Part shown: in pieces, positions 21,705-31,592 of the stretch
Numbering within the stretch: the first letter of the stretch is position 1
How the letters are laid out: each line of letters opens with the position of its first letter
NCBI GenBank assembly: GCA_022559845.1
Contig: CM040126.1
Location: 142,050,064 to 142,114,063 of the forward strand
Direction of reading: 5' to 3'
Source: Amorphophallus konjac
Lineage: Eukaryota; Streptophyta; Magnoliopsida; Alismatales; Araceae
DNA: 64,000 bases
Notes under the pieces: model-generated
The model's database searches: none
What the model was told of the DNA's origin: nothing
The model's input: the letters and a program-made list of their open reading frames with translations, nothing else
Made by a program: the position numbers and the translations under genes

Positions 21705-22825
21705 CCGAGTCTAGGTCCACACCCAGGCCGAGAGACAATGAGCGACTCCACCATGATGCCCCTACTCCAACCCGCACCTTTGCCGAACTCTTGAAAAAGT
21801 TTTCAGACTGGTTGGATAGGATGGATAGGACACGTGCTCATATGGGTGGACTCCTACCCGAGCCCAAGGAGGTCATATCTGGTAGTCTTAACCCGGCCCC
21901 ATCTACGGAGTCCACAAGTCCTCTCTCTTCACCACCCGTGAGTGCTCCATTACCACCCTCTACTTCCGATCCTCATCCGGAGCCATCTTATTTAGAGCCA
22001 CCTCAGCCCGAGCCACCCGTGTTTCTAACGGGTACACTTTTCATTGCCGAGTCACTACTTAGTTGGCTCAAGATCAGCTTGGTCCCTAGGACACCGTTCT
22101 ACCCACCCATGGGCCCTACACTACCATTAGTGCCCGTCAACTCCTACCACACTACATTATGGTCTAGTCACCATATTGATACATTGGATGACCTTATTAT
22201 GGGTCTAGACTGGCAATGGAAGTTGACGCACTTATTGGCCAGAGACTTCGACCAACCCACAAGTCGTAGCTTCACCCATCCGGTCTTAGGGTCCATTACC
22301 TCTGTGTGCACCATGGGTCATGTCACCACGGAGGCTCTTTTGTTCCACCCCATGCCAGCCGAGCCAAACTTCATCCCCTTTACCCCGAGGGAGGAACCGT
22401 ACCTTTTTTATGAGGCCACTGTCCCATCTTCTTTCATGAATGAAGGTGACCATCTACACCTTCACGGATTTCAAACATGGGACAGTATCTTATGGGAACC
22501 CACCTCAAGGGGTCATACTTTATTTGATCCCTTTGCCCCCTTTCTTAGTGGACCTCGTGACTCACCACTTCCTTTCTACCATGTCAGGGAAGTCCCCTAC
22601 CACACCCCTTCCCCACGGGCTAGTCCACCTACACCCAACCCGGGGACCGTTCCACGGTCATCCTATAGGGGTAAGGAAGAAGGAAGCTTTGGATCTCCTA
22701 GCCCTTATCCACCCAACTCCCATGGGAGGATCATGTATGACTGGGTCATACTTGGACGTCTAGGTGTTCCCTATGACGTCAACCTCCGGTTACGTCACAT
22801 GCATGCATGGCACATATTCGGGTGA
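21668..22825 (+). CDS. Proline-rich ORF of unknown function in element D (open 386 codons)
   Basis: Open from 21668 to the stop at 22825; the first ATG is at 21821, giving about 334 residues. Rich in Pro, Ser and His, with PEPSYLEPPQPEPPVFLTGT, a DDLIMGLDW stretch that recalls the DxILGxDWL motif of retroviral-type proteases but without the catalytic DTG/DSG, and a C-terminal VILGRLGVPYDVNL. The frame overlaps the gag remnant in another phase. It could be a diverged gag/protease region or a family-specific protein. Its length without stops, next to a broken gag, is notable. I do not recognise it. Confidence 0.4.
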   Translation: MGQSRRQDATLIAESRSTPRPRDNERLHHDAPTPTRTFAELLKKFSDWLDRMDRTRAHMGGLLPEPKEVISGSLNPAPSTESTSPLSSPPVSAPLPPSTSDPHPEPSYLEPPQPEPPVFLTGTLFIAESLLSWLKISLVPRTPFYPPMGPTLPLVPVNSYHTTLWSSHHIDTLDDLIMGLDWQWKLTHLLARDFDQPTSRSFTHPVLGSITSVCTMGHVTTEALLFHPMPAEPNFIPFTPREEPYLFYEATVPSSFMNEGDHLHLHGFQTWDSILWEPTSRGHTLFDPFAPFLSGPRDSPLPFYHVREVPYHTPSPRASPPTPNPGTVPRSSYRGKEEGSFGSPSPYPPNSHGRIMYDWVILGRLGVPYDVNLRLRHMHAWHIFG

Positions 22826-23307
22826 CCTGGTCCGTCACTGCATATGTACAGGTCAGACTAATAGTAGGTGTGTCTAGGATCTTGTGAGTCTGTCCATGCA
22901 TGTGTCCAGCATATTAGGAGTGCATAGTGAGTCTGTATACATCGAGTCGAGTCGATCTTTGTACGCTCGCGTTGTCGGTCCCTTCGAGTGCGAGACTTGA
23001 CGGAATTTGAGATCAGCTCGACCATTCTCTATCTTGTATCTAGTCACATATAGGGACCCAACGGTAATTCCTAGTGAGTCTTTGAGCCGCCTCCCTCTTT
23101 AAGAGTGACCCCATCCCGGAGTGTCCACCTCTAGCCTCATTCCGACAGCAGCGTGTGCATATCTAATCTATACGGGAAGAGCAGGTGACGATTACTTGGA
23201 GTGGAGAGTACTCCGCACTTCCAGGTTCAGTGATAGATCCGCAGGAGCTATACGAGCAGCCGCACCCATTACTCGACGGGGTCGAGTTCTTCTCACCCGG
23301 GGAGAAT
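22826..23307 (+). other. Element D 3' untranslated region and polypurine tract
   Basis: Noncoding and similar to the same region of element A (from about 3540). It ends with CCCGGGGAGAAT at about 23296-23307 directly before the 3' LTR, which serves as the polypurine tract. Confidence 0.7.
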
Positions 23308-25376
23308 TGATGGGAATCAACACAAGGCACTAACTTTTTTGTTTGCATTTGTGTCCTTTATATTCGCATTTATATCCTTGGGAAGTAGGTTTGCAATTGT
23401 AAGGCTTTATAAGCCAATTTGTCATTCCTTAAGGATCTTTGAGTTTTTGCGTAAAAGTCCATGTAGGCCCTGTAGGACCCTCGACCCCTTCCTCATTGGT
23501 CCAAGTGGCATCTTGGGGTCCATGTGGGGCTGGTCAAAGGTCCTAGGTGGCTTCTAGAGGCTTGACCATTCAAGGGGACAATGTGTTTACAAAGTCCAAG
23601 TTGGAACATCAAAGTCAAGGGGGCGCCCCCTACATAATGTATTTTATTTGGTTCCAAATCACATGGGAGAAATAATTGTTAACTCCCCCATTTACCCCTC
23701 CCCTAATTTAGATCTGAGGTTAGTTTAGGTCATTTTGCATTTCTTATAAATACCTTGTATTTCACATTTTATGAGAATTAATGAAGAGAAATTTTGTGAA
23801 ATTGGCAAGAGCGAAGAAGGGTGCGCCCTCCTCCTCTCTCCTTCCCCCCTTGCAGATAGATTTCTACCAAATCTAGGGTGTGAAGCACTTCTATCTTCTC
23901 CTCAACCCCTCTGAGTTCTACTTCTGCCACCGCCGCCGCCACCATCGTGCCGCCATCACGCCGCCGCCACCATCATCGGAGTTATACCCAAATCAGGATA
24001 GAGCCCCCATATCCAATTTTTAGCTCCAAATATACGGATCTTCTGGAGCCCAAATCTTGAGGGTTGGTTCCCCACGCATATACCCTCGTCCAAAAAAAGT
24101 TTCCAATTTTCTAGCCTTCGTTTTCTATTTTTCCCATTTCGTGTTTCCAAACCCTCCAGATCTGCCAGTGTTCTGTTTTGTGTCACAGCAACCCTGTGTT
24201 TCCTTTGTTAGACCCATGTCCCCATTTTTGATTGAGTCCAAATTTCTACTGGGTATTCTGCCTACCAAAGCCCCTCTCCATAGATTTTCCCACGAATTTA
24301 GGAGTTCTTTTTCCCCTCAAGAAAATTAAAACTCAGTCAAAGATCTGTTCTATCCTGTGCAGTCCAGATCCGACCCACCTATGTTTGAAATTCCTTTTCC
24401 CCAACCAAACCTCCACCATAAAATCCACAAAAAATTTCCACATCTTCCTTACTTCACCCTCTACAACTTTCATCAAGGAGTCAACTGCCAGATCCGAAGT
24501 TTTTCCTTCGGTCAACTCTTGCTCTCAAGAAAACTCAAATCTGTCCTGTCAGATCTAGTTATGTGAGCCAGCAACTTGTAAATTCGACCAAGGCCATCAA
24601 AGGGATAGTCAAAATTCTTTCTCTCACCATAGATCGAAGTATTTTGAATCAGCTTTCCATCGGTACCAATTTCGCGTCGATCCGACGTTGGGGTTGATCG
24701 CAGCAACCGTTCTCACCAGATCGCGCACTGCAAGACAGAAGCTCCTCCTCCCGGCGTTCCAGCCCGACCGCCTTCCAGGGGAGCATCCCTCCAGGCGTCC
24801 CCGTCACAGCAGTGCCACTCCGGGCCCACTCGGCCCCATAAGCCAACACGTGGGCCCCACAACCAGCAGCTTGTGCCAGTCGAACCGCACCGATGGAGCG
24901 GATCAAGTGCTGCCCATCAACCCAAGATTGATCCTCATGGGCCCCACTTGTAGCCCCATACCTCCTTGCGTGGAGTGCGCAATATAATTCATTGTTGTAC
25001 TTATTATGTAATTATTTTTAACCGGGAGTTATCGTACTTGGCCGGGATCTCCTTCCCCACGCCTGGAGCGTGGAGGTATCGTGTCCACTCGTCTCTCGAC
25101 ATTTTGCTTTACTCGTATTTACTTCTATATGCCGCTACTAGAGAGCATGTTAGGATCCTAGCTTGTTATCATATATTACTCACTACTGTGAGAGAGAGCG
25201 AGACCGTCCCGTGACCCGATCCTGGCACGAGAGAGAGTCGACCACCCTAGCTCACTGCCGGTTGCTCAACCGTGCACGGTCCCACGCATCCCTCGCTTGG
25301 GGACAATCACGAGTTTGTCTAGAGTCCAAGGATCGCATATCAAATTGGAGTCGAGTCCGCTGTCCGTCTTGCATCA
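23308..25376 (+). repeat. Element D 3' LTR (2069 bp)
   Basis: Starts TGATGGGAATC and ends TTGCATCA, followed by ACTCT. Diverged from the 5' LTR by visible substitutions and several indels. Confidence 0.92.
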
Positions 25377-25845
25377 ACTCTCCTCGCTCTTCTGAAGACC
25401 AACAGAAACACTGGAGGTCCAACCTCCCTTTCTTCGCAATCAACAAAGGGAACCCCGTGAATTGCTCCCAGTAACTCAAGAACCAGAGGATCGTTCCTCT
25501 CTTCCTCCAAACACGATGGATGGAAACTGGAGTACCTCTCTCTTCCTCAAAGCAAACTTAGAGGGTAACAGAATGGGATTAAGAAGGTGAAAAACTCGAA
25601 GATGAAAAACAACAAAAAATAATCGCTCAGAGACAATAACAATGTAGCTTCCGTAGAAGCAGGCTTTCAGACTCAAGACCGGTGATGACTTAGGCTCTTC
25701 ACTCTCTGAACTGGTTCTCTCTCTTTTTTGACTTTTCACCTAGGCTTTTCTCTCATCTCAAATGGGAGGAATTTCAGCACTGGCGTGGCTTCAGATATTC
25801 TCTCTTTTTTTATATACAGCTCCCTCTCTCCCAGCCTTCGATCCC

Positions 25846-25853
25846 TTTTTATA
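25846..25853 (-). promoter_or_regulatory. TATA box of element C LTR
   Basis: TATAAAAA on the minus strand, about 20-30 bases downstream (in element sense) of a CACGTG box. Confidence 0.55.
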
Positions 25854-26164
25854 GGAAGACGAGGGGCACGTGGGTACCATGTTTCCCGTCCAAACTTTCA
25901 CGCAGATCTGATCCTTTGAGGTTCCACGTGTTAGAATCATGATGTTGTAGCAGTCCATGTGGCAGGATCATCTGGTCCGCTCCTTTCCTTGGATCACGTG
26001 CCATCGACCTGGTACTTTAGATTCCATGTGAGGTAAGTTCATAGATGCTCAGTGGATGCTCGACCATATGACTCACCTGGCAAAGACACATCTATTAGAG
26101 TTAGCACTGACTTTACCTTACGAAGCCTGAGCTGTGCACAGACTCTAAATAGTGAAGTGCTCGG

Positions 26165-26535
26165 ACCTTATATTCATAGAGCTAAAGTATACACCGACTT
26201 ATGCATGCGTATGGAAAAACATGCACAGACCTGATGCAAACCTTGCACTGACCTTCTATATGCGCATGCAAAATATGTGCCGACCTTAGCATGCATATGA
26301 CAAATCTTGCACCGATCTTCTATTTGCGCAGGCATAGTATGCACCCACTTTAGTAAGACAAGGTGGATGTGCACCGATGTTCTATGCTGATGGCTGAAAT
26401 CTACACTGACCTCTGTAGGCAGGATGCGAAATATGCTCCGGCGTTAATCATGTGTAAGAGACACTTGCACCAACCTTAGACATGCAGGATGAAAATATGC
26501 ATCGACCTTCTTTATGCTAAACTGGACACATTGAC
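26165..26535 (-). repeat. Degenerate short repeats (TGCACCGACCTT type) in C LTR
   Basis: About ten imperfect copies of a TGCACCGACCTT-like core spaced by roughly 30-50 bases of loosely similar sequence containing ATGC runs. The same core makes a longer array at 28880-29590. Confidence 0.7.
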
Positions 26536-26736
26536 GTTATATGAATGCTAAGGCAGAATGTGTTTAGACTCGAAAGCAACAAACAATGACTTCATGCAGA
26601 CACACTGACTCCAATGACTCAAGTGCACGAACTCCAATGCATAGACTCATGAATGCTTCAGACATATTCTGTTTGATTTAAGGTGTTTGATTTTTTATGG
26701 TGTCTGACATTTGACTTATGGTGTTTGTCATCATCA

Positions 26737-27977
26737 AAACGATATGGATACAACAGTTTCATCATTCTTCTGCTTGGAGGCATATAGCTCTGCCATGGTG
26801 ACCTCCCTTTCAGCAACGTGGAACCGTTCCCGGAACTTCCGTTGCATATCCGGCCAATCACTAATAGATCTGGCCAATAGATTTGAATACCATTCGAAGG
26901 CGAGGCCCCGAAGAACTTCAGTAGGTAGGATTCTTCCGTGGCTAGGTCACCCATCACGTTGATATAGTGCGCTATATGTTCTTTGTGTGAGCCTTGCCCA
27001 TTGAATTTATCAAACTACGGCGGCTTACTGACGCCAGCAGGTAGTTTCTTGGAAGCATGGTGAACCGGATATGGCACCTTGTAAACATCGAACGAGGCAT
27101 GATCATCATCGCCTCTATTGGTCAGCTTCTCTTCGATCATTTGTTCAATCATTAATTTGTTCATCATTGCCGGGTTAACCGGCCTTGGACATAGCCGAGC
27201 TTCCTGCATCTGCGAGACCATTGGCGATGTTGCTTGAGGTGCATCCGCAATCCCCTGATGATGAGGAGCGGGCTGCGGTAGTGCGATTATGCCCCCAGTG
27301 TAATTAGGTACTAGTTAAGAGGCCATCATTGGAGGAGAAGCTTCAAAATCATTAGCACCTCGATGCAAGGTTTCAGGGAGAACTTCAGTCTGTCTCGAGG
27401 CTATGGGATGTGTGCTCAGCTCGCTGAGCTACCTTTTAAGCATCTCAGCTTCTTGTTGATATCTTTGCAGCATCATCATCATAGTAGCCGGATCAAGCAT
27501 AGAGGAGCCTGAGGCATGACCCTGCCCTTCCGATGGCATATCTAAAGCGGGCGCTAGTCTTTCTCCTTCCTCTTCGGCGGTGATCGCATTTGCAGTCATT
27601 GTGATCAGATCCGCACCAGTTTCTTCATTGCGAGCTTGTTTTATCTCAGCTGCAGCTGCCATAGATGAATTCCTATAGTGCCTGGTCACTCCGGCCGCGT
27701 TACAGGTGAATATCTAGAGATGCACGGTTCTCCAAATCATCATAGATCTTAGGGATTGCAGCACCCCGAGCGACATGTCTTGAATGCCGTGGGATTTCCC
27801 CCGAGCGGCTTGAGTAGTATCATTTTTCCCTTTGACAGGGCGTATCCTATATTGCGGCACTTTGGCTGGTGCCGAAGACTTGTAAGTGCAGCGGCCTTGT
27901 AAGGTTACCCCCCCCGTGCTTCTTATCACGAGAGTAGATATCTGCCCATCGAACGCAACCCGAGGGTGTTCGTTCAA
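26737..27977 (-). pseudogene. Element E Ty3/gypsy gag, broken
   Basis: One frame from 27977 to about 26925, then a shift. Typical plant gypsy gag signs: VPYPVHHASKKLPAGVSKPP followed by FDKFNGQGSHKEHIAHYI, then GDLATEESYLLKFF, and in the shifted frame LAFEWYSNL, WPDMQRKFRERFH and AEREVTMAELYASKQKNDET. Several in-frame stops (for example before LSELSTHP, before LVPNYTGG and before FDKFNG) and the shift near 26925 disable it. Upstream are a Met-rich stretch and a Glu-rich coil. No zinc knuckle is left, because element C begins right after the core. Confidence 0.8.
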
Positions 27978-28087
27978 GACATGGTGGGATCAGCATCTCT
28001 GTCTTCTCTTCTTGTTCTTCTCTTCTTTTCACGGGTCTGTCAATCATGGCGGACCTTAGTGTAGTTGAAATCAGGGCCCATGCTTGC

Positions 28088-28339
28088 CTAGGCACCCATA
28101 TCTACTTTGCATTTGGCTAGCTTTGGGGCTAACCGACCCTTCATCTTGGACTCGGAGTGGTCCATCTTGTATTGGGCCAGCACTTGGAAGGTATTGCGCA
28201 CCGGCACCATTGAAATCACTTTGTTGGGTGTAATCTTGGCTTGTCGGCCGTTCAGAAATACTCAGAAGCCTCCGATGAGCACGGACTTGCCCGAAGTAGA
28301 TAGCCAGCTTTGCAATGCGCTGGGGTACTTCTTGGCCAT
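28088..28339 (-). pseudogene. Unassigned 83-codon ORF upstream of E gag, one stop
   Basis: From ATG 28339 (MAKKYPSALQSWLSTSGKS) to TAG at 28088, with an in-frame TGA near 28265. The later part reads NGRQAKITPNKVISMVPVRN. It begins about 130 bases after the TATA box and after a GA-rich leader, so it would be the first protein on that transcript. It is in a different frame from the gag remnant. I do not recognise the family; it may be the true N-terminus of this gag or a separate exon. Confidence 0.4.
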
Positions 28340-28466
28340 CCTCCTGGCGTTTTCAGACTCTTACTCCTCTCTCTCTTTTCTCTCTGTTCTTTCTTTCTTT
28401 TCTTCTCTACTACTCTCTTAATTCTTCTTTTCTCTATATATTTTTGAATAGGATCGTAGGAGAAGC

Positions 28467-28473
28467 TTTTATA
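28467..28473 (-). promoter_or_regulatory. TATA box upstream of element E ORF
   Basis: TATAAAA on the minus strand (CTCTATAAAAGC). A G-box stretch CCTTGGATCACGTGCCA (28629-28645), identical over 17 bases to the one in C LTR, lies upstream of it in the sense direction. Confidence 0.55.
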
Positions 28474-28879
28474 GAGCCTCAGACTTGGGTCCCACGAGCT
28501 TACACTTTGGGCGCGTGGGAAACATGTTTCCCGCCCAATCACTTTATCCAAAATGGACACTGGAAGTCCACGGGTCAGGAGATAAGATGACGCTGTCTAC
28601 ATGGCTGAATCTTTAGTCAAGACTCCCACCTTGGATCACGTGCCAGACGAATGATTCTTTAAGTCACATGTTCTCCTTAAGTCTTGATGAGTTCTGCACT
28701 TCAAGTGTTTGAACAAATTTCTTGAGAGCTTTACAGATTTAGGTTCATGCCAAAGATAATATAAAGATCAATTATTAGCCGTGTCATCATAGGTGCTTAA
28801 CAGAGTATCAAGTTAGGTAGACCTTAAGATTAGAATAAAGAATGCATGCTGCACCTCATGGAGAAGCACAGACCTTACT

Positions 28880-29590
28880 TCAAACAAATGCCGGATGTGC
28901 ACGGACTCTGATGACTTGAGTTCATATGTGCATCGACCCTAGTTTTTGAATGTGCACAGGCCTGGATGTGTGCACAGACCTGAAGATCCACAAACTGATA
29001 TGTGCGTAGACCTTAGTCTAACCATGTGCATAGACTAAGAACATGTGCACAAACCTTATAAACAATGCTACAAAAATGTGCATTGAACTTATAATGCATT
29101 CTGACAACGTGCATCGACCTTTATATGCATGATGCAGAACGTGCACTGACCTTGGATGCTGTCTAATAAAATGTGCATAGACCTATATGAAGACCAACAA
29201 AATGTGCACCGACCTATTAAACTGGGAATAGGAATATGCACCGACCTACATATGCAAACCAACAAAATGTGCACCGACCTGTGTGAAGGTGTGAACAGGA
29301 TATACATCGACCTTCATTTGCTATGAACAGTGATGTGCATCGACCTTCATGCAATCAACAGTGATGTGCATCGACCTTTATGCAGTTTAAGTAAAACATG
29401 CATCGACCTATATTACATCATTCAAAAACTTGCTTCGACCTTAGTTAATCACAAACTAAGAATGCATCGACCTTAGGTAATGAAGGACATGAGTATGCAT
29501 TGACCTTTGACACTTCAACCTGAAACTTGCACTAACTTAATGAGAAGATAGAGTGAATGTGCATCGACCTTTGGTTTGACACTAAGATAG
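28880..29590 (-). repeat. Short-motif array, about 20 copies of GTGCATCGACCTT type
   Basis: Degenerate copies of GTGCA(C/T)CGACCT(T/A), spaced about 30-50 bases. Clear copies are near 29110, 29210, 29270, 29335, 29365 and 29470. Position within the U3-like region matches the array in C LTR. Confidence 0.8.
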
Positions 29591-30755
29591 AAAACATGTT
29601 TATTCAGTATGAAGGTACTTATGCATTTCAGTCCTAATCATGATTCATAGACTGTCATTATCAAAACCAGGGTTCCGATAGTTCCATCTCTTGGACGTGT
29701 AAGAGTACCATGAATGCGACCCCCAAGAAATTGGGGAAGCCGATGATAGGCAAGAAATTATCGAACTGGATCGACACCGCCAAATAGCCATGGGTGGCAT
29801 GGCTCACGACAACAAGGGGTCCAAACGACACGGCCATCGTAGTTGTCAGAATGCAATCTGCAGGGTTAAACCAAACAGTTAGAATTTAAAGAAGAGGCCG
29901 TTGGGCCCCTAATCTTGGCAAGGAGATGAAGGGAAGTCCTATCCCACCGGGCGTGCCAGACTCGTGGACGCACTTTTGGGAGCACTTCTCTTTTTGTTTA
30001 TTCATTTGTTTGTCTGTTCATTCGTCTATTTGGTTTATTAGTGCGAGGGCGTGCTAGTCCCCTAGGTGATGATTTCTTTGGGCTTCAAGGAAGCCTTGGG
30101 TGCGCTCCATCTGACTAGTCAGATGATTGTGTGTATCATGTCGGGACAGAAAACCCGTCGTGCCATAAAGGTCACGACGTTAATTACATCCCCTCAGAGA
30201 GGGGAAAACCCTTGATTGATTGCTAGGAAAAGGGGCCCTATAGCCTAAAATTCATAATAACGAAAGAGAGAGTGAAATCTCAGATTACGTTTAAACAAAC
30301 CCCACATTGGGGTGTAAACGTTCATAGATACATATATGTCGGTCATGTACGGACCATTTCTTATTCGGACGGGAGTCCGCATTTGTAGCGAGAAAAGGGA
30401 CAGTGATAAAACCGTGCAAATGTCTACCACATATGCGGCGAGTTTAATGGGGATACGGGATTAGATTCCGGTAAAGACGGATCAAGCTAATGAACTGTCA
30501 GCCTGAAATGACTTCGGATCATGGCCATGTCAGGAGGGGCTCCGGAGGTCCATGTCCAATTCAGAGGGGCATCATTGCTTTTCTCTTCACACCCAGTCTG
30601 GAGGAGCAAGGGTCCCGAGGTATGCATAGTTATAACATCTTTTTATTATCGTTGTTCCAGCTATTAAATTTCATTGTTTATTCACACACGGATGGTTCAT
30701 TTCTATTTATTAGTTTCATGTCTTTTCTTTTGTTTGGTTGATTTTTTTTTTAGAA

Positions 30756-30925
30756 GGCACGCCAGTTTAGAGGCTAAGCAAAGGGGGGGCGCCAGTTTAA
30801 GGATGAAAGGGGCGCTCCGATTTAATGGGCAAGCAGGGGCACGCTAGTTTCAGACGAATGTAAGGGGCGCGCTGGTTCAGGCTACAAGGAGGGGGGGCGC
30901 CGGTTTCAAGGCAAGCTTGTGAAAA
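30756..30925 (+). repeat. Array of GGGGCGCGCCGGTTT-like units
   Basis: About six imperfect units of roughly 30 bases with a core GGGGCGCGC(C/T)(A/G)GTTT and a variable AAG-rich link. Similar units recur at about 52095-52173 and 63278-63352, which together form a second array once element I is removed. Confidence 0.75.
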
Positions 30926-31314
30926 TGGGTTTTGAGAGAGGGGTTAAACTAGTGCGGTACCCCAGGGCACCGGATTAGGCCATGCCAGATCAAAGATTGT
31001 CAATTGTTTTATATTCTGCTCTTCTTTTCATTCACCTGTAGGTTAAGGTCTTTGTTCATTCAACCAGATAGGTTAAGGAGTGGATTTAAACATTTTTTTA
31101 TTCTATTGTTCGTTAATTCAGCAAGAAGGTTTAAATGTCTTATTCATCGGTCAAGATGAAGGTTCGAGTGTTTTATTCGAAGGTTCATCGTGCGGGGCTC
31201 TGGAGTTCAGAAGTTTAGTTTATGTCCAGTTCAGAGGGGTTCAAGCATACACGGTTCTTGTCATCATAAAGTTTAGTTCGTTCATTCCCCCTTTTGTGCA
31301 TATGTTCTTTATTC

Positions 31315-31569
31315 TCATTGTTCATATTCCTGGCGAGAATTGGGCAGCACCTCCCCCGGATTGACGTTTGCTGGGGGAAATGGGGGATCGTCAAACGGAG
31401 TATTTCGGGATGACCCCCAAAACTCAATGTAGCATGACGGCGATCCGGTGACCCACAGGTGAGTGTAGAAGCCCGAGGACCAGTCTTCAAGGGGTTCTAA
31501 CAACTCACAGGCCGTAGCTTCGTAGGAGTTCCATAGGGATGGATGTTCATCAAGAATGGCTATAACTTT
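31315..31569 (-). pseudogene. Exon-like open frame of unknown protein, 84 codons
   Basis: Minus strand, open from after a TGA at 31570-31572 to TGA at 31315-31317. It reads ILDEHPSLWNSYEATACELL, then an acidic/aromatic stretch with EPLEDWSSGFYTHLWVTG, and ends PNSRQEYEQ. Composition is balanced and protein-like with six Trp, unlike random ORFs nearby. It would start close to where element G split the sequence, so an upstream part may lie at 51389 onward. Could be an exon of a captured host gene or of an undescribed element protein. No family recognised. Confidence 0.35.
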
Positions 31570-31592
31570 TCACCCCTCAGACGGGTTCCCTT

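Larger units (their letters stand above)
18752..25376 (+). mobile_element. Element D: non-autonomous LTR retrotransposon related to A
   Basis: Complete element: TGATGGG start, CA end, 5-bp duplication ACTCT on both sides, 5' LTR 18752-20862, PBS at 20866, purine tract at 23297, 3' LTR 23308-25376. The internal 2445 bp hold a broken gag and a separate proline-rich ORF, with no pol. LTR start, 3' untranslated region and gag core resemble element A, so both belong to one broader family that must use enzymes from elsewhere. The LTRs differ by 42 bp in length, so the insertion is older than B. Confidence 0.9.
17727..26736 (-). mobile_element. Element C: copia-type retrotransposon, minus strand, 5' part only; split by A and D
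   Basis: Seen in element sense: a 5' LTR (26736-25382, then 18751-18358), a PBS for initiator tRNA-Met, and a copia gag that stops where element A starts. The rest lies left of the window. The LTR would be about 1.75 kb and begins TGATGATGACA and ends GAACTATCA. Its left end abuts the gag of element E, so C apparently landed in E. The 26736 boundary is a best guess, because the target duplication is outside the window. Confidence 0.75.
25382..26736 (-). repeat. Element C 5' LTR, U3/R part
   Basis: Continues the LTR after element D. In element sense it starts TGATGATGACA at 26736, then a block of degenerate repeats, a G-box stretch (CCTTGGATCACGTGCCA read on the plus strand, 25987-26003), a second CACGTG at 25868-25873, a TATA box, and the transcribed part. 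The same order of modules appears upstream of element E. Small ORFs here are not genes. Confidence 0.7.
26737..29663 (-). mobile_element. Element E: Ty3/gypsy gag remnant with C-like U3 sequence upstream, minus strand
   Basis: In element sense: a U3-like region from 29663 (starting TGATAATGACA, like C's TGATGATGACA), a repeat array, G-box, TATA box near 28470, a purine-rich leader, an ORF from ATG 28339, and a gag remnant that is cut at about 26737 by element C. I find no LTR end or PBS between promoter and gag. Either the LTR was shortened by recombination, or the promoter module and the gag came together secondarily. The rest would be left of the window. Confidence 0.5.
29664..31592. other. 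Base sequence F, left part: repeat-derived, family unknown
   Basis: Runs from the end of E to the left target duplication of G (CCCTT, 31588-31592). Contains a repeat array (30756-30925) and an exon-like minus-strand frame (31318-31569). Minus-strand 29670-29880 is also open for about 60 codons after a CTGCAG acceptor-like site, without a recognisable motif. I see no LTR ends, terminal inverted repeats or known protein, so the class is open. Confidence 0.4.

Noticed and set aside
25382..26736. Reading this stretch as the 3' LTR of element E
   Set aside because: The ACTCT duplication around D joins it to 18358-18751, next to the copia PBS, so it is the 5' LTR of C; the likeness to E is reported separately.
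26165..29590. CRISPR-like arrangement of short repeats with spacers
   Set aside because: Repeats are degenerate with irregular spacing, within plant LTR U3 regions; no cas genes; a eukaryotic genome.
29664..31592. CACTA or other DNA transposon for base sequence F
   Set aside because: I looked for CACTA-type ends, terminal inverted repeats and a transposase frame and saw none.
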